Below are positions 1 through 8,130 of a DNA stretch of 64,000 nucleotides, piece by piece (position 1 is the stretch's first letter; every line of letters starts with the position of its first letter). The position numbers were made by a program, and so were the translations under genes. Under the pieces are notes generated by a model. The model saw only the letters and a list, made by a program, of their open reading frames with translations. It was not told where the DNA came from and made no database searches. Source of the stretch: Alphaproteobacteria bacterium (GTDB lineage: Bacteria > Pseudomonadota > Alphaproteobacteria > Caulobacterales > Caulobacteraceae); assembly GCA_018826515.1 (NCBI GenBank), contig JAHKAM010000057.1, forward strand, positions 1-64,000, in the 5' to 3' direction.

Positions 1-40
1 CCTCCACCGCTTCGCGGTCCCCCTCCCCCGATGGGGGAGG
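1..40. repeat. REP-like palindromic element
   Basis: The window opens with a short GC-rich intergenic element. Its core, CCTCCCCCGATGGGGGAGG at 22-40, forms a hairpin with an 8-bp stem. The identical 19-nt core recurs at 44568-44586, and related CTCCCC/GGGGAG palindromes lie in 30841-30985. No T-run follows, so it does not look like an intrinsic terminator. It sits just past the stop codon of the response-regulator gene. I infer a dispersed intergenic repeat (REP-like). Confidence 0.6.
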
Positions 41-51
41 ATTGCGGCGCA

Positions 52-783
52 TCAGTCCGGCGCCAGCATGTAGCCGACGCCGCGCACCGTCTGGAGGTAG
101 CGCGGGTTCTTCGGGTCCGCCTCCAGCTTGCGGCGCAGGCGGGTGACCTGCACATCCACGGCGCGGCCGGTGATGTCGGCGGTGTCGGGCGACAGGCTCA
201 TGCGCTCGACCGCCGAATGGGCGTGGATCGCCAGGGTCTTGAGCAACTGGGCCTCCGCCTCGGTCAGACGCTGGGGCTTGCCGTCCTTCGACAGCTCCAG
301 CCGCTCCATGTCGAACACCGCCGGGCCCAGCTTGATCTCGCGGGGGGTCAGGGGCTTGCCGCCGGTGCGGCGCAGGATGGCGTCGACGCGCAGGGCCAGC
401 TCGCGGGGATCGAACGGCTTGGACATATAGTCGTCGGCGCCGCGCGACAGGCCCTCGATCCGGTCGTCCGGATCGCCGCGCGCGGTCAGCAGCAGGACGG
501 GGGTCTTCGAGGTCTCGGCCTTGGAGCGGACCCAGGTGGTCAGGTCGAAGCCGCTCTCGCCCGGCATCATCACATCCAGCACCACCAGATCGAACTCGAT
601 CAGCTCCATCAGCCGTTTGGCGGCCGCAGCGTGGGCCGCGCCGGTGACGCGATAGCCTTCGCGGGCGAGAAATTCCTTCAGCAGTTCGCGGATGCGGTCG
701 TCGTCGTCGACGACCAGCAGGTGCCGGCCCGCGCCCGCGCCCGCGACGGGTCCCGACCGGCCATGCGACCTGAACTCGCTCAT
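52..783 (-). CDS. OmpR-family response regulator, PetR-like
   Basis: This 243-residue two-component regulator has an N-terminal receiver domain (about 20-140) and a C-terminal winged-helix DNA-binding domain (about 150-240). The acidic pocket VVDDDD, the phosphoacceptor Asp70 in LDVMMPGE, the Thr of LLLTARG and the Lys of MSKPFDP are all present. The output domain ends with the usual VTRLRRKLE and VRGVGYML segments. The receiver resembles PetR regulators of alphaproteobacteria. No partner kinase is in view. It is transcribed divergently from ilvE across an 88-bp gap. The target genes cannot be read from the sequence. Confidence 0.9.
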   Translation of the reverse strand: MSEFRSHGRSGPVAGAGAGRHLLVVDDDDRIRELLKEFLAREGYRVTGAAHAAAAKRLMELIEFDLVVLDVMMPGESGFDLTTWVRSKAETSKTPVLLLTARGDPDDRIEGLSRGADDYMSKPFDPRELALRVDAILRRTGGKPLTPREIKLGPAVFDMERLELSKDGKPQRLTEAEAQLLKTLAIHAHSAVERMSLSPDTADITGRAVDVQVTRLRRKLEADPKNPRYLQTVRGVGYMLAPD

Positions 784-871
784 GCGGAAGCGACCCGATC
801 ACGCGCACGGGCGTTGACCTGAGCGATTCCGGCGGCTCTAACCCGGTGACCAGCGCGGGAGACGTTATTCA

Positions 872-1753
872 ATGGCCTTCGTTCCTATCGATGATCGTGA
901 CGGCTGGATCTGGTTTGACGGCGAATTTGTGCCTTGGCGGGAAGCCCGCGTGCACGTTTTGACCCACGCCCTGCACTACGCGTCTTCGGTCTTTGAAGGC
1001 GAGCGAATGTACAATGGCCAGATCTTCAAATTGACGGAGCATACGAACCGCCTGTTCCGTTCGGCCGAGGTGCTCGACTTTCAGATTCCGTTCACGGTGG
1101 CGCAGATCAACGACGCCTGCAAGGAGACCTGCGCCAGAAACGGCCTGACCGACGCCTATGTGCGCCCTCTCGCGTGGCGCGGCTCTGAACAGGTCAGCGT
1201 CCCGGCCCATAACACCACAGTGCATGTGGCCATCGCCGCCTGGGACTGGCCCAGCTATTTCGACCCGGAAACCAAGCGGAAGGGCATCCGCCTGTGCTGG
1301 GCGCCCTACAAGCGGCCGTCGCCCGAGACCGCCCCGACCGAGGCCAAGGCGGCAGGGCTGTACATGATCGGCACCATCAATCGCCACTACGCCGACGCGC
1401 GTGGCTACGCCGACGCCATGCTGCTGGACTGGCGCGGGTTCGTCGCCGAGGCGACGGGCGCCAATGTCTTCTTCGTGCAGGACGGCCGGGTGATCACCCC
1501 GCCGGCCGACGGGGCGATCCTGAACGGCATCACCCGCCAGACCGTGCTGGAGATGCTGGCCGCGCGCGGGCTTGAGGTCGAGGTTCGTCAAATCCGGCCC
1601 GAGGAACTGGCCGGGTTCAGCGAATGCTTCCTGTGCGGCACGGCGGCCGAGATCACCCCGGTGAGCGAGATCGGCGACGATCGCTTCACCCCGGGCGAGC
1701 TCAGCCTCGGCCTGATGGATGAATACGACCGGCTGGTCCGCGGGCAGGCGTAG
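872..1753 (+). CDS. ilvE: Branched-chain amino acid aminotransferase
   Basis: This 293-residue class IV PLP-dependent aminotransferase should catalyse the last step of Leu, Ile and Val synthesis (or the first step of their breakdown), moving an amino group between the branched-chain keto acid and glutamate in the cytoplasm. Family features are the N-terminal VHVLTHALHYASSVFEG segment, the likely PLP lysine in EAKAAGLYMIGT, and the EATGANVFFV and LNGITR segments. The length is normal. The gene stands alone, divergent from the PetR-like regulator and convergent with nrsF, with only 6 bp between stops. D-amino-acid aminotransferase activity is a less likely alternative. Confidence 0.92.
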   Translation: MAFVPIDDRDGWIWFDGEFVPWREARVHVLTHALHYASSVFEGERMYNGQIFKLTEHTNRLFRSAEVLDFQIPFTVAQINDACKETCARNGLTDAYVRPLAWRGSEQVSVPAHNTTVHVAIAAWDWPSYFDPETKRKGIRLCWAPYKRPSPETAPTEAKAAGLYMIGTINRHYADARGYADAMLLDWRGFVAEATGANVFFVQDGRVITPPADGAILNGITRQTVLEMLAARGLEVEVRQIRPEELAGFSECFLCGTAAEITPVSEIGDDRFTPGELSLGLMDEYDRLVRGQA

Positions 1754-1759
1754 GCCGGG

Positions 1760-2392
1760 CTACCAGCGCAAGGCGAAGCGGCCGACGACGGCTCCGCCCG
1801 CGGCGGCGCCCGCCATGCCGAGGGTGTACCAGCTGGCCACGAAGGCGGCCGTGGATTCCGGGCAGTGCAGGCCATAGGCGGTGGCCGCCAGCGCGCCCGT
1901 GAGAAGCCCGGCGGCGGCGCCGGCCTGCATCGGCCGCGTCGGGGCCAGCCGGCGCGCGGCGAGAAAGATCAGGGGCGCCGTGAAGGCCGAGACCATCAGG
2001 ATGTTGGGGACGCAGACCCTCCAGGTGAAGCCCAGCCAATCATCCATCCGCGCCTCGGGCGGCAGCAGGGCCAGTTCGAGCATGCCGGCCAGGCCGGCGA
2101 GGCCGACGATGGATGCGACCGTCCAGCCCGGCAGGCCGACGGATGCGCCGGGGCGCCCCAACCGGACGACCAGCCAGAGCGAGGCCGCGGCGAGCGCGCC
2201 CGTATAGGCGCCCTTGGCCCAGAAGGCCGGTCCCCGGATCACCTCGCCCAGACCGGGCAGAACGCCCAGAATGACCACCACGGCGGCCACGGCGACGGCG
2301 AGGGCGCCGCCGACCATCCAGGGGGACAGGCCGGCGGGCCGGACCGGTTCGATACCGGCGGCGAGGGCTTCGATCAGATCGTCAGTCTTCAT
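1760..2392 (-). CDS. nrsF: NrsF-type anti-sigma factor (DUF1109)
   Basis: This 210-residue integral membrane protein starts with MKTDDLIEALAAGIEPV, a short cytoplasmic N-terminus followed by about six hydrophobic segments (near residues 25-45, 60-80, 90-110, 125-145, 155-175, 185-205). That is the DUF1109/NrsF layout. In Caulobacter NrsF holds the ECF sigma factor SigF at the membrane until metal or oxidative stress. The start overlaps the end of the sigma gene by 11 bp, so the two are co-transcribed and probably translationally coupled. It carries few Cys residues apart from membrane-proximal ones, and the sensing residues cannot be assigned from sequence alone. Confidence 0.88.
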   Translation of the reverse strand: MKTDDLIEALAAGIEPVRPAGLSPWMVGGALAVAVAAVVVILGVLPGLGEVIRGPAFWAKGAYTGALAAASLWLVVRLGRPGASVGLPGWTVASIVGLAGLAGMLELALLPPEARMDDWLGFTWRVCVPNILMVSAFTAPLIFLAARRLAPTRPMQAGAAAGLLTGALAATAYGLHCPESTAAFVASWYTLGMAGAAAGGAVVGRFALRW

Positions 2393-2924
2393 GGTGCGTC
2401 ACGCTGGCGGCCAGCGTCTTCATACTACGGTGAACGCTCACCTTGGCGGCCCCCTCGGTGAATCCGTTGCGCGCGGCGGCTTCGGCGACGCTGAAGCCGC
2501 CGACCCGGACGTCTTCCACGAGGCGCCGCTGACGGGCCGGCAGGATCGACAGGACCCGGGCCAGGTCGCGGCGCACGACGCCGTCCTCGACCGTGTGTTC
2601 GGCCATAAGGACCGAGGCGTCCTCCAGCGGCACGGTCGCCCGGCGGCCCTGGCGACGCAGGTGATCGATCAGCTTGTAGCGCGCGATCGCATAGGCCCAG
2701 GCGGTGAACGGCATGGCGCGATCGAATGTCGCCCGCTTGGCATGGATGGCGATCAGACAGTCCTGCACGAGATCCTCCGCATCGGCCTCACAGCCGATGA
2801 GTCGTCGCTTGAGAAAGGCGGTGATGGCCGGCCGAACATCGGACAGCAGGGCGCGCCAGGCCCTGGCGTCGCCGTCCAGGCCCAACAACATAAGACGTTT
2901 GAGATGGGCTTCCCGGTCGACCAC
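2382..2924 (-). CDS. sigF: ECF sigma factor, SigF-like
   Basis: This is an ECF sigma factor of about 180 residues with sigma region 2 (EADAEDLVQDCLIAIH, then FTAWAYAIARYKLIDHLRR) and region 4 (LPARQRRLVEDVRVGGFSVAEAA, then VSVHRSMKTL). I chose the GTG start at 2924 (VVDREAHLKR) because GGGGGA lies just upstream and the family begins here; an in-frame ATG at 2891 has no Shine-Dalgarno. It is followed by its membrane anti-sigma NrsF with an 11-bp overlap. A SigF-type promoter sits directly upstream, so it is probably autoregulated. In Caulobacter this factor drives the bufferin operon that lies divergent here. Confidence 0.88.
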   Translation of the reverse strand: MVDREAHLKRLMLLGLDGDARAWRALLSDVRPAITAFLKRRLIGCEADAEDLVQDCLIAIHAKRATFDRAMPFTAWAYAIARYKLIDHLRRQGRRATVPLEDASVLMAEHTVEDGVVRRDLARVLSILPARQRRLVEDVRVGGFSVAEAAARNGFTEGAAKVSVHRSMKTLAASVTHHED

Positions 2925-2936
2925 GCTGTCCCCCCA

Positions 2937-2962
2937 TTCGCGCCCGGCCTGCCCAAGGTTAC
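2937..2962 (-). promoter_or_regulatory. SigF-type promoter of sigF-nrsF
   Basis: Read on the minus strand this is GTAACC (2962-2957), exactly 16 bases, then CGAA (2940-2937). That matches the known Caulobacter SigF consensus GTAACC-N16-CGAA. It ends 13 bases before the chosen GTG of sigF, implying an extremely short 5' leader and positive autoregulation. Confidence 0.85.
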
Positions 2963-3009
2963 AGGCCCAGCGCGAAAAAAGGCAGAGATGAAAATGTTCG
3001 CTCCCGGCG

Positions 3010-3035
3010 GTAACCGCGCCGGGCTCATCGACGAA
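3010..3035 (+). promoter_or_regulatory. SigF-type promoter of bufferin operon
   Basis: GTAACC (3010-3015), 16 bases, then CGAA (3032-3035) on the plus strand, matching the SigF consensus exactly. It is 52 bp upstream of the bufA start and back to back with the sigF promoter; the two -35 elements are 47 bp apart. Only these two matches to the full motif were seen in the window. Confidence 0.87.
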
Positions 3036-3087
3036 ACCCTGACTGTCCGGCCGGCGTCCACGACCGGTCGCCCTCAGGAGCAAACCG

Positions 3088-3372
3088 ATGAACACCCCCA
3101 CCAAGTTCGCCATTGGCGCCGGCGCCGTCCTGGCGCTCGGAGCCACCGCCGCCACCGCGGCGCAGCAGCAGCCCCGGCCCGAGATGGAGAAATGCTACGG
3201 CGTCTCCCGCGCCGGCCAGAACGACTGCGCCGCCGGTCCGGGCACCACCTGCTCGGGCACCTCGACCCGCGACTGGCAGGGCAATGCCTGGAAGCTGGTC
3301 GCCAAGGGCACCTGCACGACCATCCGCACCCCGGCGGGCAATGGCTCGCTGACCCCGATTCCGGGTCGCTGA
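3088..3372 (+). CDS. bufA1: Bufferin precursor (DUF2282), BufA1-type
   Basis: This 94-residue precursor has a cleavable signal peptide (residues 1-25, ending TAATAA) and a short core with four cysteines at 36, 47, 55 and 76 in [18 protein letters not shown] and GTC. This is the BufA1/DUF2282 pattern. Work on Caulobacter showed that such peptides are ribosomally made, modified on cysteines by the partner DUF692 enzyme, exported to the periplasm and used to sequester copper. The gene is first in a SigF-driven operon and is preceded by AGGAG. Function here is inferred from family and gene order. Confidence 0.87.
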   Translation: MNTPTKFAIGAGAVLALGATAATAAQQQPRPEMEKCYGVSRAGQNDCAAGPGTTCSGTSTRDWQGNAWKLVAKGTCTTIRTPAGNGSLTPIPGR

Positions 3373-3375
3373 GTC

Positions 3376-4227
3376 TTGGCCTGCGCGCCGACCGCGGGAC
3401 TGGGGCTGAAGCCGCGGCACTATGCCGAGGCCGAAGCCTGCGCGGCGGCCGGCGCCCAGGCCGGCCTCTGGTTCGAGGTCCATCCCGAAAACTACATGGT
3501 CGAGGGCGGGCCCCGGCTGCACTGGCTGGAGCGGATCCGGCGGAAATGGCCCCTGTCCCTGCATGGCGTCGGGCTTTCGCTGGCCGGCGACGAGCGGCCT
3601 GATCCCGGGCACCTGGCCCGGTTCAGGGCCCTGATCGACCGGTTCGAGCCGTTCGTGGTGTCCGAACACCTGGCCTGGTCGCGACGCGGCGGGGTCTACC
3701 ATCCCGACCTGCTGCCCATACCGCGGAACGGCGAGATGTTGACGCTGGTCTGCGACCACATCGATGCGAGCCAGAGCGCCCTGGGTCGACAGATCCTGAT
3801 CGAGAACCCGACCGCCTATCTGGCCCTGGCCGGCCATGACTGGGATGAGGTCGAATTCCTCGCGGAGATTGCCCGGCGCACGGGGTGCGGCCTGCTGATC
3901 GACGTCAACAATGTCCATGTCAGCGCCAGCAACATGGGTTTTTCGGCCGAGGCGTGGATCGACGCCGTGCCTGCCGATCTGGTCGGCGAGGTCCATCTGG
4001 CCGGGCATAGCCCCGATCCGGTCCTGGGCGACCGGCTGTTGATCGACAGCCATGACGCGCCGGTGGCCGAGGCCGTCTGGGCTCTGCACAGGCGGCTGAG
4101 CGACCGGATCGGCCTTCGTCCGACGCTGATCGAGCGTGATGGCGCGGTCCCTGAATTCGCTGTCCTGCTGGATGAACAGGCGCGGGCGGCGGACGCGCTG
4201 ACCGCTGTGAAGCGGTTGGCCGCATGA
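3376..4227 (+). CDS. bufB: Bufferin maturase, DUF692 multinuclear iron oxidase
   Basis: This 283-residue DUF692 (MNIO, MbnB-like) enzyme should oxidise cysteines of the bufferin precursor using a multi-iron centre. The TIM-barrel carries the conserved putative metal ligands in FEVHPENYM, SLHGVGLSL, SEHLAWS, IENPTAYL, LIDVNNVHVSASN, EVHLAGHS and IDSHDAPV. The start is a TTG only 3 bp after the bufA stop; no better start lies nearby. Its end overlaps bufC by 4 bp (ATGA), so maturase and partner are translationally coupled. Confidence 0.88.
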   Translation: MACAPTAGLGLKPRHYAEAEACAAAGAQAGLWFEVHPENYMVEGGPRLHWLERIRRKWPLSLHGVGLSLAGDERPDPGHLARFRALIDRFEPFVVSEHLAWSRRGGVYHPDLLPIPRNGEMLTLVCDHIDASQSALGRQILIENPTAYLALAGHDWDEVEFLAEIARRTGCGLLIDVNNVHVSASNMGFSAEAWIDAVPADLVGEVHLAGHSPDPVLGDRLLIDSHDAPVAEAVWALHRRLSDRIGLRPTLIERDGAVPEFAVLLDEQARAADALTAVKRLAA

Positions 4228-4982
4228 CCGTCTTCCACGCCGCCCTCGACGATGCGCTCAAGGGTCGTTCTGACGCCTCGGCCCTCGGCTTCGGGGCGGG
4301 CGATGAGGCGGCGGGACTGGCCGTCTATCGCAACACGACGGTCAAGGCGCGGATCGACGCCCTTCAGTCCAACTATCCGACGATCGCCCGACTGACCGGC
4401 GACGAGTGGTTTCGAGCCGCGGCCCGGGTCTTTGTCGACGCGGCGCCGGGAAGCGATCCGGCGATGGTGATCTATGGCGAGGAATTCCCGGTCTGGCTGG
4501 AGCGATTCCCGCCCGCGGGGCGCCTGCCTTTCCTGGCGCCGGTGGCGCGGCTGGACCGGGCCTGGACCGAGGCCCACGTCGCGGTCGACGCTGTCGCCCT
4601 GACGTCCCTGGAGGCCGCGCGGTCGGGCCTGGCGCTGGCGGGGGCGGTCCTGGCGCTGCATCCGTCGCTGCGCCTGTTCCGCTTTGACTGGTCGGCGCCG
4701 TCGTTGTGGCTGGCGCACCGCTTTCCGGATCAGGACGGCGGCATGGAATGGCGGCTTGCCGTGGAGGCCCTGATCGTCTGGCGTCCCGGGCTGGAGGTGA
4801 GGGCGCGCCGGATCACCCCGGCCGAACATGCCTTCCTGCAAGCCTGTCGGCTGGGTCGCCCGCTGGCGGTCGCCGCCGCAGCAGCCCAGGGGGCCGCGCC
4901 GGGCGTCGATACCTCGGCCCTGCTCGCCGATCTGATTCACGCCGGGGTCTTCGCCCCGCTTGCGCAAGGACCCCGCCCATGA
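4224..4982 (+). CDS. bufC: Bufferin maturase partner (DUF2063, HvfC/BufC)
   Basis: This 252-residue protein has an N-terminal DUF2063 helical domain (about 1-95; AGLAVYRNTTVKARIDALQSNYPTI is the recognisable stretch, spanning roughly residues 31-55) and a C-terminal domain with a winged-helix-like end (about 180-250). In characterised MNIO systems the BufC/MbnC type protein presents the precursor to the oxidase. It overlaps bufB and the following DoxX gene by 4 bp each. Confidence 0.85.
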   Translation: MTVFHAALDDALKGRSDASALGFGAGDEAAGLAVYRNTTVKARIDALQSNYPTIARLTGDEWFRAAARVFVDAAPGSDPAMVIYGEEFPVWLERFPPAGRLPFLAPVARLDRAWTEAHVAVDAVALTSLEAARSGLALAGAVLALHPSLRLFRFDWSAPSLWLAHRFPDQDGGMEWRLAVEALIVWRPGLEVRARRITPAEHAFLQACRLGRPLAVAAAAAQGAAPGVDTSALLADLIHAGVFAPLAQGPRP

Positions 4983-5419
4983 TCGCCCCCTCAAACCCCG
5001 TCGCCCGCCTTCATCAAAGAATCACCAACCAGGTTCCGGAGGCTCCGGTCGCCCTGCTGATGCGGATCGCTGTCGCGGCCCCGTTTTTCCTGTCGGGCCG
5101 GACCAAGGTGGAGGGTTTTCTGACCCTCAAGGACTCGACCTTTTATCTGTTCGCGGAAGAGTACCGTGTACCTCTGCTGCCGTCCGATCTGGCGGCCTAT
5201 GCGGCGACCTGGGCCGAGCATGCGCTGCCCATTCTGATCGTTCTGGGCCTGCTGACGCGGCCGGCGGCCTTCGGCCTGCTGGTGATGACGGCGGTGATCC
5301 AGCTGTTCGTCGTGCCGGCCGGGTGGCCGACCCACCTGCTGTGGCTGGCTCCTCTGGTCTATCTGATCGCGCGTGGGCCCGGCGCCTGGAGCGTGGACCG
5401 GTTGCTCAGACTGGACTGA
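4979..5419 (+). CDS. DoxX family membrane protein of bufferin operon
   Basis: This 146-residue inner-membrane protein has about four transmembrane helices (near 25-45, 75-95, 100-120, 122-138), and the DoxX signature MRIAVAAPFFLSGRTKVEG. The ATG overlaps the bufC stop by 4 bp. DoxX proteins are the usual last gene of bufferin operons; their role is unknown, with electron transfer to the maturase or membrane redox control as suggestions. A downstream CNT transporter begins 59 bp later and may or may not be in the same transcript. Confidence 0.82.
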   Translation: MIAPSNPVARLHQRITNQVPEAPVALLMRIAVAAPFFLSGRTKVEGFLTLKDSTFYLFAEEYRVPLLPSDLAAYAATWAEHALPILIVLGLLTRPAAFGLLVMTAVIQLFVVPAGWPTHLLWLAPLVYLIARGPGAWSVDRLLRLD

Positions 5420-5478
5420 CGCCGCTTGCGTGCTTCCCCGGTCTCCGGCAGCAAGGGGGACTACGGGGGGAGCCGTCC

Positions 5479-6750
5479 ATGTTCAGCGTCCTGAACCTTC
5501 AGAGCCTGCTGGGGCTCGTGGTCATCGTCGGGGCCTGCTGGGCCCTGTCCGAGAACCGGCGCGCCTTCCCCTGGCGGCTCGCCCTCGGGGCTGTCGCGGT
5601 GCAGGCGGGACTGGTGCTGGCGCTGTTCGCCATTCCCGGATCGCAGGGCCTTCTGGCGGCGATCACGGGCGCGGTGGACGGTCTGGCGATGGCCACCAAC
5701 CAGGGGGCGAGGTTCGTCTTCGGCTATCTGGCCGGCGGCGATCAGCCCTATTCCGTGACCAACCAGCCGGCGCTGTTCACCTTCGCCTTCCAGGTGCTGC
5801 CGCTGATCCTGGTGATCTCGGCCCTGTCGGCCCTGCTGTGGCACTGGAGGGTGCTGAAATGGATCACCCACGGCTTCGGCTTCCTGTTCCAGCGCACCAT
5901 GGGACTGGGCGGGGCCTCGGCCCTGGCGGTGGCGGCCAACATCTTCCTCGGCATGATCGAGAGCCCGATCGTGATCCGGGCCTATCTGGACAAGCTGACG
6001 CGGTCCGAGCTGTTCCTGATGATGGTGGTGGGTCTGGCCACGGTCGCCGGCTCGACCATGGTCGCCTATGCCGCCATCCTGGGGCCGGTGATGGCGAACG
6101 CGGCGGGCCATGTGCTGGTGGCCTCGATCATCTCGGCCCCCGCGGGCGTCCTGCTGGCGCGGATCATCATTCCCGAGACTCCCGGTCAGGGCGGGGCCCA
6201 TGCCGACTATGACTCCGCCCTGAAGTACGACAGCGCCATCGACGCCATCGTCAAGGGCACGTCGGACGGCCTGATGGTGGTGCTGAACATCTCGGCGGTG
6301 TTGATCGTGTTCGTGGCGCTGGTCGCGCTGGTCAATGTCATGATGGGCGGGCTGTGGCTGTTCGACGGACCAGTGACGGTCGAGCGTCTGCTGGGCTGGC
6401 TGTTCATGCCCGTGGCCTGGCTGACCGGGGTGGAGTGGGCCGAGGCGGGCAAGGCCGGCTGGCTGCTGGGGGTCAAACTGACCCTGACCGAATTCGTGGC
6501 CTTCATCGAACTGGGCAAGGTCCCCGCGGGGGAGATGAGCGAGCGCACCCGGATGCTGATGACCTACGCCCTGTGCGGCTTCGCCAACATCGGCTCGGTG
6601 GGCATCACCGTGACGGGCCTGTCGGTGCTCATGCCCGAGCGGCGGGAGGAGGTGCTGGGGCTGGTCTGGAAGGCGCTGTTCGGCGGCTTTCTCGCCACTC
6701 TGATGACCGCCGCCGTTGTCGGGGCCATGCCTGCCGCCATATTCCGCTGA
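5479..6750 (+). CDS. CNT-family nucleoside transporter
   Basis: This 423-residue concentrative nucleoside transporter (NupC family) imports nucleosides with H+ or Na+ across the inner membrane. It shows three N-terminal helices, a gate region (ALFTFAFQVLPLILVISALSALLWH), the MGLGGASALAVAANIFLGMIESPIVIRAYL core split by the IESP motif, and the C-terminal LTLTEFVAFIELG and YALCGFANIGSVGI segments typical of CNT proteins. The ATG at 5479 follows GGGGGGAG. The length is normal. It is downstream of the bufferin operon on the same strand. Substrate preference is not evident. Confidence 0.9.
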   Translation: MFSVLNLQSLLGLVVIVGACWALSENRRAFPWRLALGAVAVQAGLVLALFAIPGSQGLLAAITGAVDGLAMATNQGARFVFGYLAGGDQPYSVTNQPALFTFAFQVLPLILVISALSALLWHWRVLKWITHGFGFLFQRTMGLGGASALAVAANIFLGMIESPIVIRAYLDKLTRSELFLMMVVGLATVAGSTMVAYAAILGPVMANAAGHVLVASIISAPAGVLLARIIIPETPGQGGAHADYDSALKYDSAIDAIVKGTSDGLMVVLNISAVLIVFVALVALVNVMMGGLWLFDGPVTVERLLGWLFMPVAWLTGVEWAEAGKAGWLLGVKLTLTEFVAFIELGKVPAGEMSERTRMLMTYALCGFANIGSVGITVTGLSVLMPERREEVLGLVWKALFGGFLATLMTAAVVGAMPAAIFR

Positions 6751-6766
6751 GATCGGAGACCGAACC

Positions 6767-7387
6767 ATGAAGCTCTACACCTCGCATCGCGCCCCCAATC
6801 CCCGTCGGGTGCGCTGGGTCATGGCCGAGAAGGGCATAGAGGACGTCGAACTGGTCGAGGTCGACATCCTGACCGGCGCGCACAAGACGCCGGAATATCG
6901 CGCCCGGGTCGGGGTGCCGCATGTGCCGGCGCTTGAGCTGGACGACGGAACCACGGTGTCGGAGTCGGTCGCCATCTGCCGCTATCTGGAAGCCCTGTAT
7001 CCCGAACCGAACCTGTTCGGCCGCGACGCGCGCGAGCAGGCCGTGATCGAGATGTGGACCCGGCGATGTGAATTCTACCTCGCCAATCCGATCATGCTGA
7101 GCGTGCGCCATTCGCATCCGGCGCTGGCGGCGCTGGAGGCGACACAGATGCCGCAACTGGCCGACTACAACCGGGCCGCGGCCGAGAAATTCATGAAGAC
7201 GCTCGACCGCCGGCTCGGCGAACATGAGTTCATCGCCGCCGAGCGCTTCACCATCGCCGACGTCGTCGCCGTGGTCGGTCTGGATTTCGCCCGGCTGATC
7301 AAATACCGGCCGCCGGAGGAATTGACCCATCTGGCGCGGTGGCTGGACGCTTGCCGAGCGCGACCGGCGGCGAAGGCCGGCGCCTAG
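6767..7387 (+). CDS. Glutathione S-transferase family protein
   Basis: This 206-residue cytosolic GST-fold protein has an N-terminal thioredoxin-like domain (1-80; MKLYTSHRAPNPRRVRW, VPALELDDGTTVSESVAICRYLE) and a C-terminal helical domain (90-200; FTIADVVAVVGLDFARL). The start follows GGAGA by a normal distance, 16 bp after the CNT transporter stop. The candidate activating residue is Ser7 or Tyr4. It might conjugate glutathione to electrophiles; substrates cannot be predicted. It converges with the Nudix gene. Confidence 0.87.
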   Translation: MKLYTSHRAPNPRRVRWVMAEKGIEDVELVEVDILTGAHKTPEYRARVGVPHVPALELDDGTTVSESVAICRYLEALYPEPNLFGRDAREQAVIEMWTRRCEFYLANPIMLSVRHSHPALAALEATQMPQLADYNRAAAEKFMKTLDRRLGEHEFIAAERFTIADVVAVVGLDFARLIKYRPPEELTHLARWLDACRARPAAKAGA

Positions 7388-7396
7388 GCCGCGCAC

Positions 7397-8104
7397 TCAG
7401 TCCTGATGCTCGACCACGTGGCGGCCGCGGACCATGCGGACGTAGGGGAGGGGCCGGTCGGGGTGGGCCAGCCGCTCGCCGACCTCGCCGAGGACGAAGC
7501 GGGTGATGGCCGGCAGGTCCAGCGATCGCGTATCAGCCAGCGGCAGCCAGGCGATCTCGTCCAGTTCGCCCGATCCCGCGGTGGGGTCGGGATGCAGCAG
7601 GGCCCGGGCGTCGGCCATGAAGAAGCGGGCGTCGAAACGGCGGGTTCGGCCGGGCGGGGTGATGGCGCGGGCCACATAGGAAAGGGCGGCGAGGTCGGGC
7701 AGGGCGCCGGCGGCGCGGAACTCGCGCCAAGGCCCGGCGACGGAGACGATCGGCGCGGGTTCAGCCAGTAGCAGGCCCGTCTCCTCGAAGGTCTCGCGCA
7801 CGGCGGCCATGGCCAGGGCCCGGGCGCGGCGCGTCGGAACCTCGCGCGTCAGGCGGGCCGTGTCGGCGGCAGGCAGGTCGTTGGCGGCGGCAGCTGTGAA
7901 GTCCGACCGCTCGATTCGTCCGCCGGGAAAGACCCATTTGGCGGCCATGAAGACGTGGCCGGGCGCGCGGCGGCCCATCAGCACCTCGGCCTGGCCGTTG
8001 CGCAGGCGGGTCAGGATCAGGGTGGCGGCGTCCTTCGGCGTCTGGCGACCGCCGACGCGCGGCGCATCGGTCAGGTCGCGGTCGGAATCGAAGGGGGTGG
8101 TCAT
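7397..8104 (-). CDS. Nudix hydrolase
   Basis: This 235-residue Nudix protein carries an elongated Nudix region: WVFPGGRIE, then after an insertion of about 45 residues AVRETFEETGLLL, giving the RExxEExG catalytic core. The long insert resembles the NUDT7/NUDT8/NUDT19 class that acts on CoA derivatives, but the substrate is not determined. It is the last of three minus-strand genes (rnr, DUF4424, Nudix) with short gaps of 61 and 26 bp. Confidence 0.85.
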   Translation of the reverse strand: MTTPFDSDRDLTDAPRVGGRQTPKDAATLILTRLRNGQAEVLMGRRAPGHVFMAAKWVFPGGRIERSDFTAAAANDLPAADTARLTREVPTRRARALAMAAVRETFEETGLLLAEPAPIVSVAGPWREFRAAGALPDLAALSYVARAITPPGRTRRFDARFFMADARALLHPDPTAGSGELDEIAWLPLADTRSLDLPAITRFVLGEVGERLAHPDRPLPYVRMVRGRHVVEHQD

Positions 8105-8130
8105 GGCGAGGCCATAGCACGCCCGCCGCC

